Below are positions 18,310-26,427 of a stretch of DNA of 62,770 nt, piece after piece. The DNA lies in contig NZ_FNVR01000024.1 in assembly GCF_900108085.1 (NCBI RefSeq), forward strand, positions 1-62,770, in the 5' to 3' direction. A program made the translations under genes and the position numbers. The notes below the pieces were generated by a model. The model worked only from the letters and a program-made list of their open reading frames with translations, made no database searches and was not told the origin of the DNA. The stretch comes from Algoriphagus boritolerans DSM 17298 = JCM 18970. GTDB lineage: Bacteria; Bacteroidota; Bacteroidia; Cytophagales; Cyclobacteriaceae. Every line of letters begins with the position of its first letter. The stretch's first letter is position 1.

Positions 18310-19728
18310 TCTATAAAATTCCTCCCATCCTTTTCTTGGGGGCATGCCTGCCAAGACCTGATTCGCCAATGGGTTATTGGTGATTTGTCGGGTTTCCCGA
18401 TCAAACTCCAGTTTTACGCCCATCTGCTGGGCCATCACTCCCAGACAAAATACCTGACTCAGCGGTCCTGCAATCTCAAATGGGGATCGGGTCTTTTCTT
18501 CTCCTTTGCAGGCTTTGAGGAAGTTTTCGAAATGATTGGAAGGACTTGCAGGTACCTCGGGAAGTTTGGATTCCCATTCTTTAGCCTTTTGCTCAGGAAT
18601 GATCGAAAGCGTGCTTCCGTGTGAACCGCCCTTGAAAGTAAGTTCTTTGCTGTAAATGATTTTGCCGGGATTTAGTTTTGCCGGTTGGATTTGACCATTG
18701 CTTGGTGGTGGAATATTAGGATCGAGTTCAGAAACACCATATCCATCCGGCACCGACGGAATATTATCCAGTCCATCTTGCCAGGTGATCGTCATCGGAG
18801 GCATAGCGCCCCTTGCCGGAAACTTAAATTCCAGGGTGGTGGACATGGGGAAGAAGAAAGCGTTGTGTCCGGAGAGTTTGGTAGGATTGACTTCGTATGG
18901 AAGTCCTAAATCCAAAAACTCATGCGCCGTATCCATGATATGGGCACCCCAATCTCCCAAGGCTCCCATTCCGAAGTCGTACCAGCATCTCCACTGCCCA
19001 TTGTGGTAATCTTTGTTGAAGGGATGAGGTCGAGCCTGACTGGTCCATACATCCCAATCCAAAGTGGAAGGAACGGGTTCAGCGACAGGGAATCGGGTGA
19101 TCTTCGGATCCCAATCATGCCAGCGTCTTCGGCTGTTCATGTGGGCAGTCATGGCTGTGACATCCTTGATGATGCCCGCTTCTTTCCAAGCCTTAAACTG
19201 GAAATAGTTGCCTTCAGAGTGGCCCTGATTTCCCATTTGGGTAGCCAGCTTCGGATATTTTTTTGCTGCGGCCATCATCAGATCTACTTCCTGGAAAGTA
19301 CGCGCCATGGGCTTTTCCACATAGACATGCTTGCCTTCTGCCAAAGCCATCATCGTCACGGGAAAGTGGGAAAAGTCCGGTGTGGCGATACTCACCGCGT
19401 CAAAGTCACCCCCGATCTCGTCAAACATCTTTCTGAAATCCTGATATTTTTTGGCTTTGGGAAACATGCCCATCACCTCCAAAGTCTGCTTGGCGCCCAT
19501 ATCCACATCGCAGAGGGCGACGACGTTGCAAAGCCCGGTTTTGTGAAGTGCCTTGATAATTTCATTTCCTCGATTGCCGATGCCGATACAAGCCAGATTT
19601 ACTTGATCGGATGGGGCCACGTAGCCCATGGACTTTCCGAGTACTTGAGGAGATATCAAGGTAAAACCTGAAAGACCAAGTGCCGTAGTGGCTCCGGTTT
19701 TCAGAAAGTCTCTTCTATTCGTTGACAT
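18304..19728 (-). CDS. Tat-exported Gfo/Idh/MocA family oxidoreductase
   Basis: 474 residues. The N-terminus carries a twin-arginine signal (NRRDFLKTGA, Arg5-Arg6, then a hydrophobic stretch), so it is exported folded. A Rossmann motif follows (CIGIGNRGNEI, about residues 46-56), then DFSHFPVTMMALAEGKHVYV and the catalytic-loop motif EKPMAR. The C-terminal half is the large beta-sheet substrate domain. The family oxidises or reduces sugars and their derivatives with NAD(P). Nearby ThuA, sugar epimerase, PhyH and sulfatase genes suggest a role in glycoside breakdown, possibly by 3-keto sugar chemistry, but the substrate is unknown. The stop codon lies inside a heptamer repeat array. Confidence 0.9.
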   Translation of the reverse strand: MSTNRRDFLKTGATTALGLSGFTLISPQVLGKSMGYVAPSDQVNLACIGIGNRGNEIIKALHKTGLCNVVALCDVDMGAKQTLEVMGMFPKAKKYQDFRKMFDEIGGDFDAVSIATPDFSHFPVTMMALAEGKHVYVEKPMARTFQEVDLMMAAAKKYPKLATQMGNQGHSEGNYFQFKAWKEAGIIKDVTAMTAHMNSRRRWHDWDPKITRFPVAEPVPSTLDWDVWTSQARPHPFNKDYHNGQWRCWYDFGMGALGDWGAHIMDTAHEFLDLGLPYEVNPTKLSGHNAFFFPMSTTLEFKFPARGAMPPMTITWQDGLDNIPSVPDGYGVSELDPNIPPPSNGQIQPAKLNPGKIIYSKELTFKGGSHGSTLSIIPEQKAKEWESKLPEVPASPSNHFENFLKACKGEEKTRSPFEIAGPLSQVFCLGVMAQQMGVKLEFDRETRQITNNPLANQVLAGMPPRKGWEEFYRV

Positions 19729-20117
19729 GATAGGCGTATTTTTTGGTTGGAACTATTGAATATGAATATAAAAAAATGTTTAAATTCTAGTAGTTAGGAT
19801 TTCCTAAATTTAAGAATCAAAATGATGACTTGGGGTTATTGATTTGAAAATAAACGGAAAGGATTGCGATAGAATGTTGTAAGAGGAATTTTTCCTGAAT
19901 TTTGAAATTAAAATTATAATTTTCGGAATCGATTTCGAAAGAAATTTTCTTTTGAATAATTAAAAGAAAAATGAGGAGTGGTAAAATATTATTCTGAAAT
20001 AAATAAAAATTCAAGATTTTGGGTTTAGTTAAATGGATATTCGGAATTAAGAAAAGTTTGATATTTAATTTTATTGGTATAAAATGATCTATGTTCCACT
20101 TTTAAAATCATATTATC
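19729..20117. other. AT-rich intergenic region, nothing recognised
   Basis: 389 bases between divergent genes, very rich in A and T with homopolymer runs. A 65-codon minus-strand frame exists inside it but looks like chance. No hairpin, RNA gene or consensus promoter could be identified. It must hold the promoters of the Gfo/Idh/MocA gene and of the Cys-rich peptide operon. Confidence 0.6.
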
Positions 20118-20381
20118 ATGAAAAAACGATTAATTCAGTTGACGATCATTTTTGCCCTGTGTTTTTTAGGGTTGTTTTCCCTAGATCTTTCAAGTCCAGG
20201 TGGAGAGAAAAGCCTCCTTCTTTCGAGTGTAATTCCAAATGGATACTCACAAACAATGTGCGATCCACCAGCTCCAAGCTGTGGATCATTAATGGGAAAT
20301 TCTTCAGGAAGTAGATATTGTTGCGCAAACACTGATTCTTCTTGTTGTTATGCAGCTGGATGTGGAGGTTCACATTCTTAA
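20118..20381 (+). CDS. Small secreted Cys-rich peptide (NVEALA-like)
   Basis: 87 residues. A hydrophobic N-terminus (MKKRLIQLTIIFALCFLGLF) looks like a signal or leader. After GYSQ comes a mature part of about 42 residues with seven Cys, including two CC pairs (RYCCAN, SSCCYAAGC). It resembles in size and layout the NVEALA-type peptides of Bacteroidota, which also lie next to 6-bladed beta-propeller lipoproteins, but the NVEALA motif itself is not seen. It heads a three-gene unit with the propeller lipoprotein (80 bases downstream) and the broken lipoprotein gene. A maturation or signalling role is only a guess. Confidence 0.65.
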   Translation: MKKRLIQLTIIFALCFLGLFSLDLSSPGGEKSLLLSSVIPNGYSQTMCDPPAPSCGSLMGNSSGSRYCCANTDSSCCYAAGCGGSHS

Positions 20382-20461
20382 ATTATGGTTTTGGTTTGGG
20401 TGCTATTTTTCTCTCGAAGATGAATAGCACTTTTTTTTAGGATTTTATTTAATTTCAGACT

Positions 20462-21613
20462 ATGACAATTAAGTTACAGGTATTATCATTATTTTTCTTG
20501 TTTTTATCGTGCTCAAGTCCTTCTAATCACGCTGAAAATGTCAGTCTAAATATTATTAGTCAAGACTTGCCAAGTCAAGCATCAATCTTGAATTTGTCTA
20601 AATTCTATACATTTGATAGGTTGATAAAACTTCAATCTAACGATTCCTCGATCATTGATTATATCAATAAGGTATTGGTTGATGATGATTTGGTGTTTAT
20701 AAAAGGAGGTAATTCCCTTTTTAAATTTAAATTAAATGGAGATTTTCAAAAAAAACTCACCAAAGGAATTGGCGGGCCGGATGAATATGTTAACCTTACA
20801 GATGTGCTTATTTTGCCAGAGCAGGATAGACTTTGGTTATATGACTCGAATCAAAGATCCATATTCCAATTTAACTATGATTTTGAATTGGAAATTGATT
20901 ATTCCTTAAATTATCCTTTGTTTGGGGTTGAAAAATTAGAAAAGGGATTAATTGGTACTTCGGGATATTTAGAAGTATTGGATAATTTTTCTTCATTGTA
21001 CTCGATTGTAGGGGAAAATTTAGCAACTGGATTTGCGCTAAGCAAAAACCATTTGAAATTTAATCCTGAAAAAGCCAGGTATCTTCATGTTTACAGACAC
21101 GACTTTTTTTCCAAAGGACCAATAGGGTACAATTTTGTAAATTCTTTTAATGATACTATTTATTATGTGAGTGAAAATATGGAAGTATTTCCAAAATATT
21201 ATATTGATTTTGGTTCAAACAAGGTGAACGAGAATGAGTTGATTGGTAGGGATTATTCTTCTATTGTTGATGTATTCCAATATATCAATTCTTCTGATAA
21301 ATCCTACAACGTTGGGAATGTGGTAGAATTTGAAAGATACCTGTTATATAAATTTTTTAATCAAGGTATTCCATTTGTTTCTGTGTATGATAAAAGTGAA
21401 AAAATTCTTAAATCAGGAAGGAAGATTTCATTTGATTACTTGGGACAAGATGTAGTACTTGAATTGGATGAAGAAATTTCCTTCGGGACTTTAGGTAATA
21501 ATAGGGCCTATTTGGTAATACCTTCTGAAGCCAGTATTTTAAGAGAATACCAAGTGCTTTTTCAGGTGAAAGACGGAGACAATCCTATAATTTTATTTTT
21601 TGATGAAAAATAA
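20462..21613 (+). CDS. 6-bladed beta-propeller lipoprotein
   Basis: 383 residues with a lipobox FLSC (Cys17) and then a mature protein that looks like the 6-bladed beta-propeller family common in Bacteroidota. GIGGPDEYVNLTDVLI followed by RLWLYDSNQRSIFQF near residues 100-140 is the typical blade phrase. It should be anchored in the outer membrane or periplasm. The gene is lower in GC than its neighbours, as are the flanking two genes, so the unit may be acquired. The next gene's ATG overlaps its last 11 bases in another frame. Function is unknown; binding of a peptide from the upstream gene is only a guess. Confidence 0.75.
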   Translation: MTIKLQVLSLFFLFLSCSSPSNHAENVSLNIISQDLPSQASILNLSKFYTFDRLIKLQSNDSSIIDYINKVLVDDDLVFIKGGNSLFKFKLNGDFQKKLTKGIGGPDEYVNLTDVLILPEQDRLWLYDSNQRSIFQFNYDFELEIDYSLNYPLFGVEKLEKGLIGTSGYLEVLDNFSSLYSIVGENLATGFALSKNHLKFNPEKARYLHVYRHDFFSKGPIGYNFVNSFNDTIYYVSENMEVFPKYYIDFGSNKVNENELIGRDYSSIVDVFQYINSSDKSYNVGNVVEFERYLLYKFFNQGIPFVSVYDKSEKILKSGRKISFDYLGQDVVLELDEEISFGTLGNNRAYLVIPSEASILREYQVLFQVKDGDNPIILFFDEK

Positions 21614-22106
21614 ACTCTTTGTGGTTTTTAGTTTAGCTTTAGGATGTTCTTCACCTTAAGAAAAAAAGCAAAACTTTGAGATGACTGAAATCAGGTCTTT
21701 GAGAGAACTTGTAAATGAAGGATTGAGTACTGATCGATTTTACTACATAAAAGATCTTCCTGAAATAATAGAAAAAGGAGAGGGCTTGGTCCTGATATTA
21801 CCTGGAAGCTCTTGTTTTAATTGTTTTGAAGATTTGAATTTGTTTTTAAAAGAACATTTTTCAGAAAATCCTGAAATAAAATTATTGGTTGTTAGGAACA
21901 AAAAGATTAAAGAGAGGGAAATAAGATTTTCCTTGCAAAAGGTTATTTCACTGGATGAGGTTCATATTTATGAAATAGGATAATTGTCTATTCTAACTCA
22001 ACATGAGTTTTTTCCTAAGCTTGGATATTTCAATAACGGGAAAGTTTGCTGTTTGGAAGTGTTTGAGCAAGGAAATCAAGAGAAGCTTAGTAATTATTTT
22101 AATTAA
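21603..22106 (+). pseudogene. Lipoprotein with thioredoxin-like region, interrupted by two in-frame TAA stops
   Basis: One frame runs from the ATG at 21,603 to a TAA at 22,104-22,106 and holds only two internal stops, TAA at 21,657 and TAA at 21,981. The pieces are a complete lipoprotein signal (MKNKLFVVFSLALGCSSP), a 107-codon stretch containing GLVLILPGSSCFNCFEDL, and a 40-codon tail (LSILTQHEFFPKLGYFNNGK and more). The central block resembles thioredoxin-fold oxidoreductases near an atypical Cys pair (CFNC). The start overlaps the propeller gene, which implies translational coupling. Because all three parts share one frame and read like one protein, I call it a gene with two nonsense changes. 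Internal ATG starts (21,681) could still give a 100-residue fragment. Readthrough or sequencing error are alternatives. Confidence 0.65.
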
Positions 22107-22226
22107 CTGAGGTTTAGGGATTAGATCTTTTTTAAGTTTTACTTAGTTGTTTCGGAAGGAATATTTTCAGTTATAGTTTCTTACCTTTTTTCTCTATCTT
22201 TTCCTTGCTTAATTTACCTCAAGCCC

Positions 22227-23105
22227 ATGCACGACCTAGCCGACTTTCATTATCCGATCACTGATCTTTTTCCCCAACCCAAAACGGCCTCGGATTGGGA
22301 TCAATACCGCCTTAGTAAGGAGCAGGTCGAGTTTTTTCATGAAAATGGCTATTTAGCGGATGTAAAACTTTTGGAGAAAACCCAAATCGAAGCCTTGAAA
22401 AATGCATTGGATGAGGTAATGGATCCACAGCATCCGCTTCATCATCTTTTCCATGAATTTCACAGCAATGAGTCAGGAGATCCAAATAAAGTTTTGTTTC
22501 ATTCTCTGGGTCATTGGCGCATTGCCGAAGCTTTTCACGATGTGATCTGGAACCCGGCTTTTCGAGTGGCGGCCAGTCAATTGTTGGGAGATCGGCCAGT
22601 TCGGTTTTGGCATGATCAGCTTTTCTGCAAACCAGCCCATCATGGCGGAAATGTGGCTTGGCACCAAGATTATTCCTATTGGACACGCACTGTAGAGATG
22701 CAGCATCTGACTTGTTGGTGCGGTTTGGACGATGCGACAGAAGAAAACGGTTGTCTCCAATACGTGCCGGGTTCGCATCGCTGGGGTTTACTCGATAAGC
22801 CTGCACTTGCCGGTGAGATGGACGGCTTGATGGCCATGATGACCGAGGAGCAAAAGGCTGAATTCAAACCCGTGGCGATTCCTCTCAAAGCCGGGCATGC
22901 CGCTTTTCACCATCCTTTACTGGTGCATGGCAGCTTTGCAAACTTCTCCTCTCGATCCAGAAAGGCTTTTGTTTTGAATGTTTTTGCCGATGGGACAGTT
23001 TCGGATACCGATGAGCCACTTTTGGAAGGCGTTCCTGTCATTCCAAAAGGTGAAAAAATGGGAGGGAAGTTTTTTCCGCTTATTTTTGATCCGGGGAAGT
23101 TGTAA
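22227..23105 (+). CDS. Phytanoyl-CoA dioxygenase (PhyH) family protein
   Basis: 292 residues, cytosolic. The iron-binding facial triad is visible: HQD in VAWHQDYSYW (about residue 150) and the distal His in HHPLLVHGSFANFS, followed by the 2-oxoglutarate-binding Arg in SRSRKAF. ENGCLQYVPGSHRWG is the classic PhyH strand. The enzyme is expected to be an Fe(II)/2-oxoglutarate hydroxylase; its substrate is unknown. The stop codon TAA lies inside the first unit of an octamer repeat array. Confidence 0.9.
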   Translation: MHDLADFHYPITDLFPQPKTASDWDQYRLSKEQVEFFHENGYLADVKLLEKTQIEALKNALDEVMDPQHPLHHLFHEFHSNESGDPNKVLFHSLGHWRIAEAFHDVIWNPAFRVAASQLLGDRPVRFWHDQLFCKPAHHGGNVAWHQDYSYWTRTVEMQHLTCWCGLDDATEENGCLQYVPGSHRWGLLDKPALAGEMDGLMAMMTEEQKAEFKPVAIPLKAGHAAFHHPLLVHGSFANFSSRSRKAFVLNVFADGTVSDTDEPLLEGVPVIPKGEKMGGKFFPLIFDPGKL

Positions 23106-23138
23106 GGTGTAAAAGTTGCAAAGTGGGAAGGTTGGCCA
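23099..23138. repeat. Octamer array, word GTTGCAAA, overlapping a stop codon
   Basis: Five units in phase: GTTGTAAG, GTGTAAAA, GTTGCAAA, GTGGGAAG, GTTGGCCA. The first unit spans the TAA stop of the PhyH gene (23,103-23,105). The same word, also starting on a stop codon, occurs at 35,825. Confidence 0.85.
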
Positions 23139-23190
23139 ATCCTGCCCGAAAGCTTTTCTAATCAGGTTCTAGGCTTGTAGGCGATCTGTT

Positions 23191-23317
23191 TTTGTAAAGT
23201 CAAGTATAAGAGTCGAATTTCTAATGCCAATTGGCATCATTCCTTTCAATACTTGGTACTTTGTACTTGATACTTTGTACCCATTTCCCGTAAATCGTAC
23301 TTTGTAAATCAAAAATC
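23191..23317. repeat. Inverted heptamer arrays around a 14-bp palindrome, word GTACTTT
   Basis: The right arm is eleven heptamers in unbroken phase from 23,241 (TCCTTTC, AATACTT, GGTACTT, TGTACTT, GATACTT, TGTACCC, ATTTCCC, GTAAATC, GTACTTT, GTAAATC, AAAAATC), ending 3 bases before the next ATG. The left arm (23,191-23,219) is a weaker inverted version (TTTGTAA, AGTCAAG, TATAAGA, GTCGAAT). Between them lies the perfect palindrome ATGCCAATTGGCAT (23,224-23,237). Confidence 0.8.
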
Positions 23318-23320
23318 TTA

Positions 23321-24190
23321 ATGGCTTCAGGTTTCTTTGCATTATTGGATGATATCGCTACCCTTATGGATGACGTGGCGGTATTGAGTAAAGTGGCAGC
23401 AAAAAAGACTGCCGGAATTTTAGGGGATGATTTGGCCGTAAATGCAGAGAAGGCCTCCGGATTTATTTCGGATCGGGAGCTTCCTGTGCTGTGGGCGATT
23501 TCCAAGGGATCCTTGCTCAACAAAATCATCATTTTGCCCATTACTTTTCTGTTGAGTGCCTTTTATCCTCCTGCAATTATCGTGATTTTGGTAATCGGTG
23601 GGTTGTATCTGGCGTATGAAGGGGCAGAAAAAATCTATGAATATCTGGTGCCCCATCCCAAGGAAACAGCCACTCGCTTGGATTTGGAACTGACAGAAGA
23701 GGCTATTTTGGCTTTGGAAAAGCAAAAGATCAAGTCGGCTATCACCACGGACTTTATTCTTTCGGTGGAGATTGTGATCATTGCCATGAGTACAGTCGTG
23801 GATAAGCCCTTGGGAACACAGATCGCAGTGGTATCTGTGATTGCCCTGATTGCGACTGTGGGAGTGTATGGAATCGTGGGGTTGATCGTGCGTATGGATG
23901 AATTTGGAATGAAGTTGATCAACCTCAACCAGCAAACGGACAGTTTCTCTGATAAAGTTGGAAAGCTTCTGGTCAGTGCGCTTCCCTGGGTGATCCGCTC
24001 GCTGGGAGTGATAGGAACTTTGGCCTTATTGCTGGTTGCAGGCGGAATTTTTGCACATAATATTGACTTTTTTCATCAGCTGCTAGAATCTTGGCCTGCA
24101 ATTGTCAAGGAGTTTTTGCTTGGATTGGTCGTGGGTATTTTGGTGATGATTCCGGTATTGATTTTCAAAAAGCTGCGGAAAAAGTCATAA
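23321..24190 (+). CDS. DUF808 (YedI family) membrane protein
   Basis: 289 residues opening MASGFFALLDDIATLMDDVA, the signature start of the DUF808/YedI family, followed by KVAAKKTAGILGDDLAVNAE and GFISDRELPV. Several membrane segments lie at about residues 70-90, 145-190, 215-240 and 260-280. It should sit in the inner membrane. The family has no established biochemical function. The ATG is 3 bases downstream of a heptamer array, so the array forms its whole 5' leader. Confidence 0.9.
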   Translation: MASGFFALLDDIATLMDDVAVLSKVAAKKTAGILGDDLAVNAEKASGFISDRELPVLWAISKGSLLNKIIILPITFLLSAFYPPAIIVILVIGGLYLAYEGAEKIYEYLVPHPKETATRLDLELTEEAILALEKQKIKSAITTDFILSVEIVIIAMSTVVDKPLGTQIAVVSVIALIATVGVYGIVGLIVRMDEFGMKLINLNQQTDSFSDKVGKLLVSALPWVIRSLGVIGTLALLLVAGGIFAHNIDFFHQLLESWPAIVKEFLLGLVVGILVMIPVLIFKKLRKKS

Positions 24191-24286
24191 CCTCCTGGGC
24201 AGGACTAGTATTTGTTCAAAAAACTCTATTTTGAGCGTTCAAATCAGAATACTGTTTTGCCAAGCAAATCCAAAACTCTCATAACC

Positions 24287-25303
24287 ATGCTTAATTTTCG
24301 AAAAGGCCTTCTTTCCATCTTTCTACTAACTGTCTTTACTTTACTCGCTAGCGCTCAAAATGGACAAACCTTTCTCCAGTTTGAAGGAAAAGAGGGACCT
24401 GGAAAAGGCAAACACATTGTTTTGGTGGCAGGAGATGACGAATACCGCTCGGAAGAATCCATGCCGATGTTGGCTAAAATCCTATCCGAAAGACATGGTT
24501 TTAAGACAACCGTACTCTTTCCCATTCATCCGGAATCTGGAGATATAGTCCCGAGCTATCAAAATAATATCTCTGGATTGGAACATCTCGGATCAGCAGA
24601 TCTGATGATTATGCTGATCCGATTTCGGGAACTTCCTGACGATCAAACCCAACACATTGAAAATTTCCTGAAAGCAGGAAAACCCATCATCGGTTTGCGT
24701 ACATCGACTCATGCTTTTGCGTACCAAAAAAACAAGGAATCAAAGTTTGCAAAGTGGACTTGGAACGGCAAAGAAGCGGGTTGGGAAAAGGGCTTTGGGA
24801 AGCGGATTTTTGGAGAAACCTGGGTCAATCACCACGGGGTTCATGCCAAGGAAGGTTCCCGATCATTGATCGACGGCGTGCAGCAAATGAATGATCATCC
24901 TGTCCTTCGAGGAGTGAAAGATATCTGGGTACCGGAAGACGTGTATGGTATCCAAAGCCTTCCAGCCGATGCAGAAGTGTTGATCTATGGGCAATCGACC
25001 GCTGGAATGGATGACAAAGCACCACTCATATGGGAGAAATCGGTCATGCCGATAGCCTGGACCAAACCTTATCAGATTGAGGGAGGAAAGCCGGGAATGG
25101 CCTTTGCTTCCACCATGGGTTCATCACTTGGTTTTCAAAGTGCAGACCTGAGAAGATTGGTACTCAATGCGTCCTTGTGGCTTTTGGAAATGGAGGATAC
25201 GATCAGTCCCGATTTGAATGTGGAGTATGTGGGCGAGTATAAGCCGACCAACTTTGGCTTTGATACCTTTAGGAAGGGGATGAGAGTATCAGATTTTAAG
25301 TGA
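24287..25303 (+). CDS. ThuA domain protein, secreted
   Basis: About 338 residues with a signal peptide ending LLASAQ. The class-I-glutamine-amidotransferase-like ThuA fold is shown by KHIVLVAGDDEYRSEESMP near the mature start, then SADLMIMLIRFRELPDDQ, GKPIIGLRTSTHAFAY and the late AFASTMGSSLGFQSADLRRL. I start at the ATG at 24,287; the frame extends 25 codons upstream from a TTG but lacks a signal there. ThuA proteins take part in disaccharide (trehalose/sucrose) catabolism through 3-keto sugars. The epimerase gene follows after one inverted repeat array. Confidence 0.9.
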   Translation: MLNFRKGLLSIFLLTVFTLLASAQNGQTFLQFEGKEGPGKGKHIVLVAGDDEYRSEESMPMLAKILSERHGFKTTVLFPIHPESGDIVPSYQNNISGLEHLGSADLMIMLIRFRELPDDQTQHIENFLKAGKPIIGLRTSTHAFAYQKNKESKFAKWTWNGKEAGWEKGFGKRIFGETWVNHHGVHAKEGSRSLIDGVQQMNDHPVLRGVKDIWVPEDVYGIQSLPADAEVLIYGQSTAGMDDKAPLIWEKSVMPIAWTKPYQIEGGKPGMAFASTMGSSLGFQSADLRRLVLNASLWLLEMEDTISPDLNVEYVGEYKPTNFGFDTFRKGMRVSDFK

Positions 25304-25310
25304 AATTTTG

Positions 25311-25380
25311 GTCAACAGTCAACGGTCAACAGTCCACAGATGAGTGCTGTCGACCGTGGCCTGTGGACAGTTGACAATAA
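25311..25380. repeat. Inverted heptamer arrays forming a hairpin, word GTCAACA
   Basis: Ten 7-base units in one phase: GTCAACA, GTCAACG, GTCAACA, GTCCACA, GATGAGT, GCTGTCG, ACCGTGG, CCTGTGG, ACAGTTG, ACAATAA. The first four read in one direction and the last five are their inverted versions, so the transcript could fold into an imperfect hairpin of about 30 bp with a 7-base loop. It fills the gap between the ThuA stop and the epimerase start. Confidence 0.85.
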
Positions 25381-25386
25381 AAAACC

Positions 25387-26238
25387 ATGAACAAAATAGG
25401 ATTTAACGTACTCGCGTGGTCAGCGGAAATCTCCGAGGCCCTTTTTCCAATTTTAGACCGGCTGAAAGCTATCGGCTATGATGGGGCTGAATTTTTTGTA
25501 GGAGGAACTGACGAAAAAGCCTGTCGCTTGGTTGGTGATCATTGTAAAAGTATCGGACTGGAAGTCACCACTGTAACTGTAATGGGACCTGACGAAAACC
25601 CCATTTCCCCTGATCCCAAAATCCGGGAGAAGTCTAAAGAAAAACTCAACTGGATTCTTGATCGCGCAGCTGATTTGAATTCTCAGGTGCTGTGCGGTCC
25701 CTACCATTCGGCCTTTGCCACCTTTGCTTCCCGAGCTCCCATCGAGGACGAATACAATTGGTCCGCTGAGGTGCTGTATGATGTTGGCGATTATGCACAA
25801 AAACTCGGGATTCTTTTGACTCCTGAAGCACTCAACCGCTTCGAATGCTACCTAATCAATACCATGGAGCAGCTGGATTATTTGCTTGCCAAAGTCAACC
25901 ATCCAAACGTTCAAGCCATGTTTGACACGCATCATGCGAATATGGAAGAGAAAAAGCTGGGATTGGCGCTCGAACTGATCGCTCCAAGACTGGGCCATTT
26001 CCATATCTCCGAGAATGATCGGGGCACGCCGGGTTCGGGACATGTGGATTTTGATGAGACTTTTGCAGCCCTGAAAAAAGTCGGTTATTCCGGTTGGCTG
26101 ACCATCGAAGGCTTTACCCGCAATGATCCTGCCTTTGCTAATTCAATTGGCGTGTGGAGGGAGTTTTCAGCGCCTTGGGATATGGCTGAAAATGGGTATA
26201 AGTTGATCAGGGAGATGGGGAAGAAGTATGGGCTTTGA
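25387..26238 (+). CDS. Sugar (phosphate) isomerase/epimerase, tagatose/psicose 3-epimerase type
   Basis: 283 residues forming a TIM barrel of the AP-endonuclease-2/xylose-isomerase-like family. The four metal ligands of the D-tagatose/D-psicose 3-epimerase group can be matched: Glu in LLTPEALNRFECY, Asp in AMFDTHHANM, His in GHFHISENDRGTPGSGHVD and Glu in GWLTIEGF. It has no signal peptide and is expected in the cytosol. It would interconvert keto sugars or process 3-keto sugars, in line with the neighbouring ThuA and Gfo/Idh/MocA genes. Confidence 0.9.
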   Translation: MNKIGFNVLAWSAEISEALFPILDRLKAIGYDGAEFFVGGTDEKACRLVGDHCKSIGLEVTTVTVMGPDENPISPDPKIREKSKEKLNWILDRAADLNSQVLCGPYHSAFATFASRAPIEDEYNWSAEVLYDVGDYAQKLGILLTPEALNRFECYLINTMEQLDYLLAKVNHPNVQAMFDTHHANMEEKKLGLALELIAPRLGHFHISENDRGTPGSGHVDFDETFAALKKVGYSGWLTIEGFTRNDPAFANSIGVWREFSAPWDMAENGYKLIREMGKKYGL

Positions 26239-26240
26239 GG

Positions 26241-26317
26241 GGCAAGAGACTAGAAGTAAGAAACAAGAAACAAGAAACAAGCGAGGTGTGAGTGGTAAAC
26301 AGTTAATGGTAAGTTGG
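26241..26317. repeat. Heptamer arrays, words AACAAGA and AAACAGT/TAATGGT
   Basis: Eleven heptamers in one continuous phase. First the AACAAGA word (GGCAAGA, GACTAGA, AGTAAGA, AACAAGA, AACAAGA, AACAAGC), then without losing phase a second word (GAGGTGT, GAGTGGT, AAACAGT, TAATGGT, AAGTTGG). The second word is the same family as the arms of the four-helix-bundle element at 49,127 (units GTGAGTT, GTAAATA). Confidence 0.85.
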
Positions 26318-26320
26318 AAG

Positions 26321-26369
26321 GATCAATGATCAATGATCAATGATCAATGACCAAGTATCAAAATCAATG
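26321..26369. repeat. Heptamer array, word GATCAAT
   Basis: Four perfect GATCAAT units (26,321-26,348) followed by degenerate GACCAAG, TATCAAA and ATCAATG. It follows two other heptamer arrays after a 3-base phase break. Confidence 0.9.
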
Positions 26370-26427
26370 TTCAGAGCCTGCCCGCCTGTTTGGGATCAAA
26401 TTCAAAGAACCCCGATCAAATTTAATT

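Noticed and set aside
19817..20014. 65-codon minus-strand frame in the AT-rich gap
   Set aside because: It is made of Phe, Ile, Asn and Lys from A/T runs, and has no signal, domain or sensible leader.
22312..22806. 164-codon minus-strand frame inside the PhyH gene
   Set aside because: It is antisense to a gene with a complete catalytic triad and shows no family motif of its own.
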